Shown here piece after piece: positions 1 through 5,706 of a DNA stretch of 5,706 nucleotides; the stretch's first letter is position 1, and each line of letters starts with the position of its first letter. The notes below the pieces were generated by a model. The model searched no databases, was not told where the DNA came from, and worked only from the letters and a program-made list of their open reading frames with translations. This DNA comes from Epsilonproteobacteria bacterium 4484_65 (GTDB taxonomy: Bacteria > Campylobacterota > Campylobacteria > Campylobacterales > Sulfurovaceae): contig NATJ01000079.1 in assembly GCA_002085305.1 (NCBI GenBank), positions 1 through 5,706 on the forward strand. Direction: 5' to 3'. A program made the position numbers and the translations under genes.

Positions 1-2
1 AT

Positions 3-758
3 ATTAATGCCCTTTTGGGAATAGCTGCTATTATAGGGGGTATCAAGTATGGAGAGCAGCCTTACAATGTAGACTCTTCTAACTCTTATCTTTCTATGCT
101 GCTTGTTGCCATAGGTATCGCTATGGTCGTACCACACTTCATCGATGCTGCACATATAGATATGTATATGATGTTTAATGTGGTGATGTTCATTTTACTT
201 TATATTACGTTTACACGTATCCAAGTGACGTCACATAAGTACTTTTTTGAATACAAAACTGAAGAGATTGAGGCGTGTAAAGCAGATGAAGAGTGCGAAC
301 ATCACGATATTAACGGGTGGTATCACAGTATCAACCTTGTTGTGGCGATCATTGCCATTGGTGTACTTTCTGAAATATTGGCCATCTTTATGAGTAATAC
401 CTTACAAACATACGGGCTACCATTGACTATAGGAGCTGTAGGTGTAGCCGTTATCTCAGCTGCTCCAGAGCTTATCACTGCAGTACGTGCAGCACTGGAT
501 AATCGTATGCAAACCGTTGTAAATATCGCGTTGGGTGCATCTTTGGCAACCATTCTTTTAACGATACCGGCTGTGATCCTTGTGACACGCTATATGGAGA
601 TGGGTTTAGATCTTGCTATTACTCCGGTACAGGGTGTGATGCTGGGGCTGACTTTGCTTGTGAGCATCGTAAACTTCAATGACGGAGAGACGAATGTCCT
701 TGAAGGGTTCTTACATGTGATCTTGTTTGTGGTGTTTGCTTTCTTGTTGTTTGTATAG
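3..758 (+). CDS. chaA: Calcium/cation:proton antiporter, ChaA (Cax/CaCA) family, 5'-truncated
   Basis: The frame is open from position 3 to a TAG at 756-758, giving 251 residues of a protein whose start lies left of the window. The family exchanges Ca2+ (or Na+/K+) for protons across the inner membrane. The visible part begins with the end of the first half (NALLGIAAIIGG), then has hydrophobic segments near residues 28-44 and 53-72 of the visible part. A hydrophilic loop rich in acidic residues, Cys and His follows at about 80-105. The second half has membrane segments near 108-130, 138-155, 172-194, 207-224 and 232-251. The second alpha-repeat is recognisable from SAAPELITAVRAALDNRMQT followed by NIALGASLATILLTIPAV. 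The Pro-Glu in this repeat is the expected cation-site motif. The tail (TNVLEGFLHVILF) also fits ChaA-type proteins. It converges on the Bat-type operon with 3 bp between stop codons and has no obvious functional link to it. Family call is firm; ion specificity is not determinable. Confidence 0.88.
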   Translation: MNALLGIAAIIGGIKYGEQPYNVDSSNSYLSMLLVAIGIAMVVPHFIDAAHIDMYMMFNVVMFILLYITFTRIQVTSHKYFFEYKTEEIEACKADEECEHHDINGWYHSINLVVAIIAIGVLSEILAIFMSNTLQTYGLPLTIGAVGVAVISAAPELITAVRAALDNRMQTVVNIALGASLATILLTIPAVILVTRYMEMGLDLAITPVQGVMLGLTLLVSIVNFNDGETNVLEGFLHVILFVVFAFLLFV

Positions 759-774
759 ATATCATACAAACAAC
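746..774. repeat. Perfect 11-bp inverted repeat spanning two convergent stop codons
   Basis: GTTGTTTGTAT at 746-756 is repeated as its exact reverse complement at 764-774, leaving a 7-nt loop (757-763). The hairpin covers the stop of the antiporter gene (756-758) and the stop of the DUF58 gene (764-762, - strand). It could work as a bidirectional 3'-end structure or RNA-stability hairpin for both transcripts. It is not a classical Rho-independent terminator: the stem has only three G-C pairs and no T-run follows in either direction. The repeat itself is directly visible; a role in termination is inference. Confidence 0.6.
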
Positions 775-1604
775 TCCACCAATTTCCCAACCACCTCATC
801 ATCTATAAAGATCTTTACAAATCGGATATCATAACGGGAAAAATGCTCTATGAGTTTCTCATCATTTTCTTTTAATTTTGCAAGATACTTCTCTATACTT
901 TTCTTTCCAAAATAGGTATCCATCTTAGTATTACCCTGTGGACTACTAAGTGTCACCTCTCCAAGTTTCTGGGGAGACTCTTCATCTCTGTCTCGTATGA
1001 TGATGGCTATGACTTCATGCTTTTGTGTCAGGAGAGACAGATCTACCTCTTCTAAGAAGTCACCTATGACAAAGACAAGTGAAGGTTTGTGCACTCTTTT
1101 GAAGAGGTCTTGTATGGAGGCATTGTAGTCCACTTTTGTACCGAGTAAAGAAGCTTCAAAAAGTGTTTTAGAGAATTGCTCGATGTGGTAGAGTTGTTTT
1201 GTGGGTGCTGTGGTATTGGTATGATCTTGTTCGTAACCTATACCTGTGAATAAGTCAGCGTTTTGCTGTGCTGCGTAGCCCAAAATGGTCGCAACTTCTG
1301 TAAGCTTGGTTTGTTTAGCGTTTACCATCTTATTGGTTTTGGAGCCAAAATAGAGGCTTCCATCCATTAAAGCAGCCACAACAACTGAGAGCTCACGGTT
1401 GGCATGTAACTCCTTTATATAGGGTTTTCCCAGCTTTGCCGTGAGGGTCCAGTTTATCTTACGGATGTCATCACCCATCTGGTACTCTCGTAACTCTGAG
1501 AAGTCATAGCCCTCTCCATGAAGTTTGGAGAGGTTATGACCAGACAGCAGGGTATAGACCTGGTGTCTGGCTTTGAGTCGGAGGGCTTTAAATGATGGAG
1601 TCAT
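762..1604 (-). CDS. DUF58 family protein, partner of MoxR ATPase
   Basis: This is a 280-residue protein of the DUF58 (COG1721) family, normally encoded beside MoxR ATPases and Bat VWA proteins. Its biochemical role is unknown. The diagnostic family block is at residues 29-52: HGEGYDFSELREY, then GDDIRKINW, followed by TAKLGKPYIKELHANREL. The second half resembles a VWA fold, with the first metal-site strand near ALMDGSLYFGS (80-89) and the later Asp strand at FVIGDF (178-183). Where many relatives have D-x-S-x-S, this protein has D81-G-S83-L-Y85, so the metal site looks degenerate. There is no signal peptide or clear membrane segment, so a cytoplasmic location is predicted. The start is fixed by an in-frame TAA immediately before the ATG and by N-terminal similarity to the family. 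No Shine-Dalgarno sequence is visible upstream. It is the last gene of the operon, separated from moxR by an inverted-repeat element. Confidence 0.9.
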   Translation of the reverse strand: MTPSFKALRLKARHQVYTLLSGHNLSKLHGEGYDFSELREYQMGDDIRKINWTLTAKLGKPYIKELHANRELSVVVAALMDGSLYFGSKTNKMVNAKQTKLTEVATILGYAAQQNADLFTGIGYEQDHTNTTAPTKQLYHIEQFSKTLFEASLLGTKVDYNASIQDLFKRVHKPSLVFVIGDFLEEVDLSLLTQKHEVIAIIIRDRDEESPQKLGEVTLSSPQGNTKMDTYFGKKSIEKYLAKLKENDEKLIEHFSRYDIRFVKIFIDDEVVGKLVELFV

Positions 1605-1620
1605 TTATATTTGCTTTTTA

Positions 1621-1754
1621 GGAAGTGGAGACTTCAGTCCCACCCACAGTATATTTGCTAGAAAAAGTTTTTGTTTGTTTATAATTTGTGCTTCTCTTGG
1701 CAATAAAAATATATAAGTATACAAGTTATAGGTGGGACTAAAGTCTCCACTTCC
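1621..1754. repeat. REPIN/MITE-like inverted-repeat element (134 bp) inside the operon
   Basis: Arms at 1621-1644 and 1731-1754 are reverse complements of each other at 23 of 24 positions, enclosing an AT-rich 86-bp interior. Each arm carries its own small hairpin: the core GTGGAGACTTCAGTCCCAC can fold as GTGG-GACT against AGTC-CCAC with one bulged A. The single difference between the arms falls in the tiny loop, so both hairpins keep their pairing. Paired REP hairpins in opposite orientation with a GTGG head match the known design of REP doublets mobilised by RAYT (TnpA-REP) transposases; a small MITE is the alternative. No transposase is encoded here and no target duplication is obvious. 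Complementarity resumes just outside (TTTGCT at 1610-1615, AGCAAA at 1758-1763), so the true ends may be wider, about 1610-1763. In the operon mRNA the element would form a long hairpin between moxR and the DUF58 gene. Copy number cannot be judged from one window. Confidence 0.7.
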
Positions 1755-1783
1755 AAGAGCAAAGATTTTTTGTATATTGAGCA

Positions 1784-2731
1784 TCATGGAATAGGCAAAG
1801 TCTCAACAATAGTAGAGATGATCTCATCTGCACTCACGCCCTTGGCTCTAGCCTCATAAGAAAGCACGATCCTATGACGAAGCACATCATGCACCACATA
1901 CCCAATGTCAGCAGGGCTAACAAAATCGTTACCCCGTAAAAAGGCTTTGGCTTTGGCTGCTTTGTAGAGGTCTATGGAAGCTCTCGGACTTGCTCCAAAC
2001 ATGATACTCTCGGTGATAGAAGCTAGGTTAAATTTGGCAGGATCTCTCGTAGCAGAGATGAGATGTACGATGTACTGTTCCAACTCTTTATCTATATGTA
2101 TTTTCTCCAGTGCTTTCTGTAAGGTATGCAGTTCTTCTATACTGAGTACCTTTTGCACCTCTGCAAAACTTTTACTGGCTCCCTTACGCATGATCTCAAG
2201 CTCTTCTTCTTCAGAGTTGTGCTGTACTACGATCTTCATCATAAACCTGTCCAGCTGTGCTTCTGGCAGGGCATAGACCCCCTCTTGTTCTATAGGGTTC
2301 TGTGTTGCCATGACCAGAAAAGGAGATTCGAGTTTAAAGGTCTCTTCTGCGATGGTGACTTGTCTCTCCTGCATCACTTCAAGCAGGGCAGATTGTACTT
2401 TGGCAGGAGCACGGTTGATCTCATCGGCAAGGAGAAGGTGGGTAAAGAGAGGACCTTTTTTGATGCTGAAGCTATGGTCTTGCGGGTTATAGATCTGTGC
2501 ACCGATAATGTCTGAAGGTAAGAGGTCAGGGGTGAACTGTATACGTTTAAAGTCCAGTCCAAGTGCTTTGGAGAACGCATTGATAGTAGTGGTCTTAGCC
2601 AATCCGGGAACACCTTCTACCAAAATATGCCCATCACAAAGCAGCCCGATGAGCAGACCTTCTATCATCGTCTCCTGTCCGATGACCGCTTTGCTTAGTT
2701 CTTGTTTGAGTTGTGTTATCTTTTTATTCAT
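1784..2731 (-). CDS. moxR: MoxR family AAA+ ATPase
   Basis: This is a complete 315-residue AAA+ ATPase of the MoxR family, a chaperone-like motor that works with VWA-domain partners. It is predicted to be cytoplasmic. All nucleotide-handling motifs are present: Walker A GVPGLAKT (40-47), Walker B LLADE (100-104) followed by INRAPAKVQSALLEVMQE, sensor 1 ATQNP (142-146), LPEAQLDRF with the arginine-finger-type Arg (R162), and the sensor 2 region GASPRAS with R250. The C-terminal lid ends in VLRHRIVLSYEARAKGVSADEI, standard for the family, as is the length. The ATG overlaps the TGA of batD as ATGA, with a GGAG ribosome-binding site at 2740-2743 eight bases upstream, which fixes the start. It follows batD; in many operons of this type moxR comes first. 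Translational coupling to batD is likely. Confidence 0.95.
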   Translation of the reverse strand: MNKKITQLKQELSKAVIGQETMIEGLLIGLLCDGHILVEGVPGLAKTTTINAFSKALGLDFKRIQFTPDLLPSDIIGAQIYNPQDHSFSIKKGPLFTHLLLADEINRAPAKVQSALLEVMQERQVTIAEETFKLESPFLVMATQNPIEQEGVYALPEAQLDRFMMKIVVQHNSEEEELEIMRKGASKSFAEVQKVLSIEELHTLQKALEKIHIDKELEQYIVHLISATRDPAKFNLASITESIMFGASPRASIDLYKAAKAKAFLRGNDFVSPADIGYVVHDVLRHRIVLSYEARAKGVSADEIISTIVETLPIP

Positions 2732-3876
2732 TTTAGCATCTCCAATACTTCTTGTTTAACTTTATTAAAATTGATCTTACCATTTCCATATAAACCCTTC
2801 TCCAGCTTCTCAATACTTAAAGCGAATTGCTTAGAGTCTGTTGCCATAAGCAGTTGCTGCAGCGCTTTCTCATCTTTACAAGCTTCTATTTTCTCTTTGA
2901 GTGGATGGGATGTTTGTGCTGGGTTCTTTTTCTTCCATTTTAAGCTGATAGCCGTTAAGTATCCTGCTCCAAAAACCACAAAGTAAGAGAGTAGGGATGT
3001 AAGTATAGTAGTAAGCCAGGACAAGTCACTCTTTACAGGTTTGGGACTGTCTATTTTGTCAACCAAACTCTTGACATCTGCTTTGCTAATATCAAAATGT
3101 TGTTTGGGTACCGTCAGTTCGTAACTTTTTTTGGTTTTAGGGTTAAACGCCTTGAGCACTATTGGCCCCAGGTCAAAACTTTTAGAGTGAGAAAATGCCA
3201 TAGAGTAGATAACAGTGCTGCTTGTTCCCTGGGAACTGTTGACAGCATTGACGATGGGCTTCTCTTTAAAAAGAGTGAAGTTAATATTTTCAGGCAATAG
3301 ATTCTCTAAAAGTGGCAGATAGCCGGAACCTGTGATGGTCACTTGAAAAGGCAGAGGCTCATAGGCTTTGGCTTTGTTTGTTTTAAGGCTGTGTGTCAGA
3401 TTGAAATCCCCAACCAGAGAAGTACCTTTGGGAAGTGCTTTTATCTTAAGTGCAAGTGGTGGCAGATCGATCTGGGTATCAACGGTGGTCAATCCTTTGA
3501 CATTATCTCTGTCACCTGAAAAGCTGTAAGCAAGATTTTCTTCTGTAGTGGCTTTTTGTACAAGGTTAAAATGAAGCTGTATCTCCCCGGCACGAAGAGG
3601 GTAGATAAGATACTCATAGTGTACCTGTGCAGTATGATGTTCCTCTGTCTCCTTAACGTTAAGACGATGAAATTCATAATCAGGGCTTTTTTTGAGTGCA
3701 AAATGAAAAAAGAGGACTTTGTCTCTGTTTGTTTGGCTTAGGTCAAGTGTCATGAGAACAGCTTCTTTGACATAAGGAGATGTGTTGCTTAGTGTAAAGT
3801 GATGTTTGAAATCTTTTGCATTAAGCCAGAGACTACATAGTAAAACAAGGAGTAACTTACCAAGGCTGTTTTTCAT
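2728..3876 (-). CDS. batD: BatD-like membrane-anchored protein (aerotolerance operon)
   Basis: This 382-residue protein fits BatD. It has an N-terminal signal peptide (charged MKNSLGK, hydrophobic LLLVLLCSLWL, likely cleavage after LNA near residue 20). A beta-rich periplasmic region of about 265 residues follows, then one membrane segment near 288-310 and a basic stop-transfer KWKKK. The tail of about 65 residues is cytoplasmic and probably helical. BatD-like signatures are the early TLSNTSPYVKEAVLMTLDL and the central SLVGDFNLTHSL leading to PFQVTITGSGYLPLLENL, which resembles the repeated Ig-like modules of the family. The function is not established biochemically; it is thought to work with BatA/BatB at the periplasmic face. 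The start overlaps the end of the batB-batC gene by 20 nt and has AGGA at 3884-3887, seven bases upstream. The stop overlaps the moxR start as ATGA. No catalytic residues are recognisable. Confidence 0.85.
   Translation of the reverse strand: MKNSLGKLLLVLLCSLWLNAKDFKHHFTLSNTSPYVKEAVLMTLDLSQTNRDKVLFFHFALKKSPDYEFHRLNVKETEEHHTAQVHYEYLIYPLRAGEIQLHFNLVQKATTEENLAYSFSGDRDNVKGLTTVDTQIDLPPLALKIKALPKGTSLVGDFNLTHSLKTNKAKAYEPLPFQVTITGSGYLPLLENLLPENINFTLFKEKPIVNAVNSSQGTSSTVIYSMAFSHSKSFDLGPIVLKAFNPKTKKSYELTVPKQHFDISKADVKSLVDKIDSPKPVKSDLSWLTTILTSLLSYFVVFGAGYLTAISLKWKKKNPAQTSHPLKEKIEACKDEKALQQLLMATDSKQFALSIEKLEKGLYGNGKINFNKVKQEVLEMLK
2740..2743 (-). promoter_or_regulatory. Ribosome-binding site of moxR
   Basis: GGAG (in TTGGAGATG) lies eight bases before the ATG at 2731, within the final codons of batD, and fits the ATGA overlap start of moxR. 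Confidence 0.6.
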
Positions 3877-5392
3877 GTATGTATCCTTTGTTTATGAGTT
3901 CATAGACTTTAGAACTAAGAGGTTGCTTCTCTTGTTCTGAATCAAGTATCAGTTTACTCTTTTCCTGCTCTTTGCTATTACTTTTCTCTCCGCCGTCACC
4001 ACTTCCTGAGCTAGGCTTATCTTCATCTCTGGTCTCTTCTTCTTTTCCTTCTTGCTGCTCACTTTTAGCACTGTCACTGCCTTGCGATTTAGGGTGAGCG
4101 ATACCCAGTCCAGCACTTTTTTTATCTGCTAAAAGAGCAACCAATGCCAGGTTTACTTTAGCATCATTGTCATCACCCAATTGTAAAGCCTTAGTATAGT
4201 ACATCTTGGCTTTCTCATACGCCTCCTGCTTTGTATAACAGTTTGCAATATTATAGTAGAGCTTCTGTTTGACCTGGGCTGAGGTAGAACGAATGGAGAG
4301 GTAGGTTTTTAAAGCTTTTTTATAGGCACCTTGTCTGTAATGTGTATTGGCTAGAGCAAATCGGCTTTGCAAAGAGGGTGTGCCCAGTTTGGAAAGATAC
4401 GCTTTTGTGGTATTAAACTCTTTGTTCTGATACGACTGATAGGCTTTGTCAAGATAGTAGTTGTCTAAAACAGAAGCTTCAGCAGATATACCTAACAGAG
4501 TAAATGTGAGTGCAAGAAACTTGACAGCACGTGTGTGCAGCATCAAAAAGAGTAAGAGTGCAAAGAGTAAAGGTATCTGGTATAGTTCTCTGTAACGATG
4601 CTGCTTCTTGGTGATGAGTTCTCCCTTTTGATCGTCCATCTCAAGGGCATCGTAGAGTGCTTGAGCAGTGGATGCAGGTGTAGAAGAGGCAGTTATATAG
4701 GTACCTCCTGTTTGGGAAGCCAATGTCTCTAAATGAGGATTGATACGTGAGATGATAAGGTGCTGTTCTTTGTCTTTGAGCAATGATCCGTCAGCATTTT
4801 CTATGGTGGTCCCTTGCCTGCTTCCTAAGGCCAGGATGGTTAAAGAGATGTTCGCATTTTGTATAATGCTGCTTAATTTTTCTGCATTATCTTCTTCACC
4901 TCCATCGGTGATGAGTATGAGGTTTTTCTGCTCACTTTGCATAGACGCAACTTTTTTAAAAAGTTTCTCCAGGGAAGTACCTTTTGTGAGTATATATTCC
5001 GGATTGAGACTTTCGAGTGCTATGGAGATAAGCTTGTGGTCTGTAGTAGGAGGAGAGAGAAGCAGGGGATTACTTGTAAAGGCAATGAGCATGATGTTGT
5101 CTGTCGGATTGGAAGCCAAAAGGGCATTGGCTGTACTTTTGGCAAACACATAACGGTTAGGTTTGATATCTTTTGCTTTCATGGAGTGTGAGACATCTAT
5201 AGCGATGATAAATTCTTTTGCCTCTATGGGACTCTCTTCTATTCCCTGTTTTATGGCAGGACGACTCAAGGCCAAAACAAGCAACATTAAAATGATGAGA
5301 TGTCCGGTTTCGATCATCTTTTTTTCTCTAGTCCAAAAAAGCAGTGACAGAGGGATAAGCAGCCATAAAAAACCAGGGTAGAGTATACTCAT
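3857..5392 (-). CDS. batB: BatB-BatC fusion: membrane VWA domain protein with periplasmic TPR domain
   Basis: This 511-residue protein joins BatB and BatC. Two N-terminal membrane segments (about 4-20 and 31-43) are separated by a basic loop (TREKK). A VWA domain follows (about 60-250) with a full metal site: DVSHS (D66, S68, S70), T139 in KGTS, and D163 in ITDGG. A third membrane segment lies near 272-287, a short basic loop (HTR) follows, and a fourth near 291-305 ends in SAEAS and resembles the signal peptide of a once separate BatC. Tetratricopeptide-like helices run from about 310 to 422 (for example LANTHYRQGAYKKALKTYL and YNIANCYTKQEAYEKAKMYY). A Ser/Glu/Lys-rich low-complexity linker (about 434-490) precedes a short tail ending in KQPW. 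Charge distribution places both VWA and TPR in the periplasm. The start is an ATGA overlap with the batA stop, supported by GGGAGG at 5399-5404, six bases upstream. VWA-TPR fusions are known in proteobacterial Bat operons. The binding partner is unknown. Confidence 0.9.
   Translation of the reverse strand: MSILYPGFLWLLIPLSLLFWTREKKMIETGHLIILMLLVLALSRPAIKQGIEESPIEAKEFIIAIDVSHSMKAKDIKPNRYVFAKSTANALLASNPTDNIMLIAFTSNPLLLSPPTTDHKLISIALESLNPEYILTKGTSLEKLFKKVASMQSEQKNLILITDGGEEDNAEKLSSIIQNANISLTILALGSRQGTTIENADGSLLKDKEQHLIISRINPHLETLASQTGGTYITASSTPASTAQALYDALEMDDQKGELITKKQHRYRELYQIPLLFALLLFLMLHTRAVKFLALTFTLLGISAEASVLDNYYLDKAYQSYQNKEFNTTKAYLSKLGTPSLQSRFALANTHYRQGAYKKALKTYLSIRSTSAQVKQKLYYNIANCYTKQEAYEKAKMYYTKALQLGDDNDAKVNLALVALLADKKSAGLGIAHPKSQGSDSAKSEQQEGKEEETRDEDKPSSGSGDGGEKSNSKEQEKSKLILDSEQEKQPLSSKVYELINKGYIHEKQPW
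3884..3887 (-). promoter_or_regulatory. Ribosome-binding site of batD
   Basis: AGGA (in AAAGGAT) lies seven bases before the ATG at 3876, within the last codons of the batB-batC gene. It supports a start that overlaps the upstream gene by 20 nt and is followed at once by a convincing signal peptide. Confidence 0.6.
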
Positions 5393-5706
5393 ACTTTGCC
5401 TCCCATAAGTATTTCTCTCTTTGGGTAGAGTACCCAGAGCAGGAGAAGTACAAATACAATGCCTAAAGGAAAAAGAATAAGCAGCTTTTGATTCAGGTAA
5501 TTTTCACTTCGTATGGGGCTTGGTTCAAGTGCATCTATGTCTTCATAGACTTTTGAAAGTTCGGTTGCTGAACTCGCACTATAACTCTTTGCTCCACTCT
5601 CTTTAGCGATGGTCTCCAACAGCGCTGCATCATAGTCAGACTTTTTCCCTATGCCTATGGTATAGATTTTGATACCCAGGGCTTTAGCTTTCGCTACGGC
5701 AGCAGA
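5389..5706 (-). CDS. batA: BatA-like VWA protein, C-terminal part (5' end beyond the window)
   Basis: The frame is open to the right edge, giving the last 105 residues of a VWA protein. The visible start (SAAVAKAKALGIKIYTIGIG) is the late strand of a VWA domain, followed by ALLETIAKESGAKSYSASSA and ELSKVYEDIDALEPS, the usual end of a BatA domain. One membrane segment (about 75-95 of the visible part, LLILFPLGIVFVLLLLWVLY) is followed by a basic tail, PKREILMGGKV. Metal-site residues and the N-terminal membrane segments would lie outside the window and cannot be checked. BatA is the membrane-bound VWA partner of BatB in aerotolerance-type operons. Its TGA overlaps the ATG of the next gene as ATGA, so the two are probably translated as a coupled pair. 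A TTG at 5619 can be read as a start but lies inside the VWA domain and is not one. Confidence 0.88.
   Translation of the reverse strand, partial: SAAVAKAKALGIKIYTIGIGKKSDYDAALLETIAKESGAKSYSASSATELSKVYEDIDALEPSPIRSENYLNQKLLILFPLGIVFVLLLLWVLYPKREILMGGKV
5399..5404 (-). promoter_or_regulatory. Ribosome-binding site of the batB-batC gene
   Basis: GGGAGG lies six bases before the ATG at 5392, inside the last codons of batA. It is the strongest Shine-Dalgarno match in the window and, with the ATGA overlap, decides the start of this gene. Confidence 0.75.

Noticed and set aside
746..774. Classical Rho-independent terminator between the antiporter and DUF58 genes
   Set aside because: The stem is AT-rich and no T-run follows on either strand, so I list it as an inverted repeat and not as a terminator.
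1678..1703. Possible - strand promoter inside the repeat element (TTGCCA and TATAAA on the - strand)
   Set aside because: The spacer is only 14 bases and the region is AT-rich enough to give such matches by chance, so it is not supported as a promoter.
1605..1787. 60-codon open frame on the - strand between moxR and the DUF58 gene
   Set aside because: Most of it is the inverted-repeat element read through, with no recognisable domain and no ribosome-binding site. I do not call it a gene; its possible role as a coupling frame is given as a finding.
1974..2515. Open frames on the + strand opposite moxR
   Set aside because: They are antisense to a clearly conserved AAA+ gene, their translations are low-complexity and Ser/Cys-rich, and they have no domain or ribosome-binding site.
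3211..3246. Palindrome GTTCCC-T-GGGAAC (3224-3236) with nearby AACAGT/ACTGTT complementarity
   Set aside because: It is wholly inside batD, has a one-base loop, no T-run and no second copy in the window; the codons read as normal protein sequence.
4740..5191. Open frames on the + strand opposite the batB-batC gene
   Set aside because: They lie across the VWA domain coding sequence on the other strand and their translations show no recognisable family.

Overview
The window looks like bacterial chromosome with moderately AT-leaning composition and dense, overlapping genes. The protein styles suggest a Campylobacterota lineage such as Sulfurovum or Sulfurimonas. That placement is inference from general look and was not tested by any search.

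Layout. (1) Positions 3-758, + strand: the C-terminal part of a ChaA/Cax-type cation:proton antiporter, whose start lies left of the window. (2) Positions 762-5706, - strand: five co-oriented genes forming one Bat (Bacteroides aerotolerance)/MoxR-type operon that enters from the right edge. In transcription order these are batA (VWA protein, only the last 105 residues present), a batB-batC fusion (VWA + TPR, 511 aa), batD (382 aa), a MoxR AAA+ ATPase (315 aa) and a DUF58 protein (280 aa). The first four are tightly packed: ATGA overlaps at batA/batBC and batD/moxR, and a 20-nt overlap at batBC/batD. The operon promoter is not in the window.

How the genes fit together. BatA, BatBC and BatD are predicted inner-membrane proteins exposing VWA, TPR and beta-rich domains to the periplasm. 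MoxR and the DUF58 protein are predicted cytoplasmic. In this family the MoxR ATPase is thought to act with VWA-type partners as a chaperone-like or activating machine linked to envelope integrity and stress resistance. The exact substrate is not known and the sequence does not reveal it.

The most notable non-coding feature is a 134-bp inverted-repeat element (1621-1754) between moxR and the DUF58 gene. Its two 24-bp arms match at 23 of 24 positions, and each arm is itself a small hairpin beginning with GTGG. That is the architecture of a REP doublet (REPIN) or a small MITE, and it interrupts an otherwise gapless operon. A second curiosity is the convergent junction at 746-774. There a perfect 11-bp inverted repeat spans both stop codons, so both proteins end in the same Leu-Phe-Val-stop. 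Otherwise the window is an ordinary, intact Bat operon, and I do not see a clearly undescribed system.
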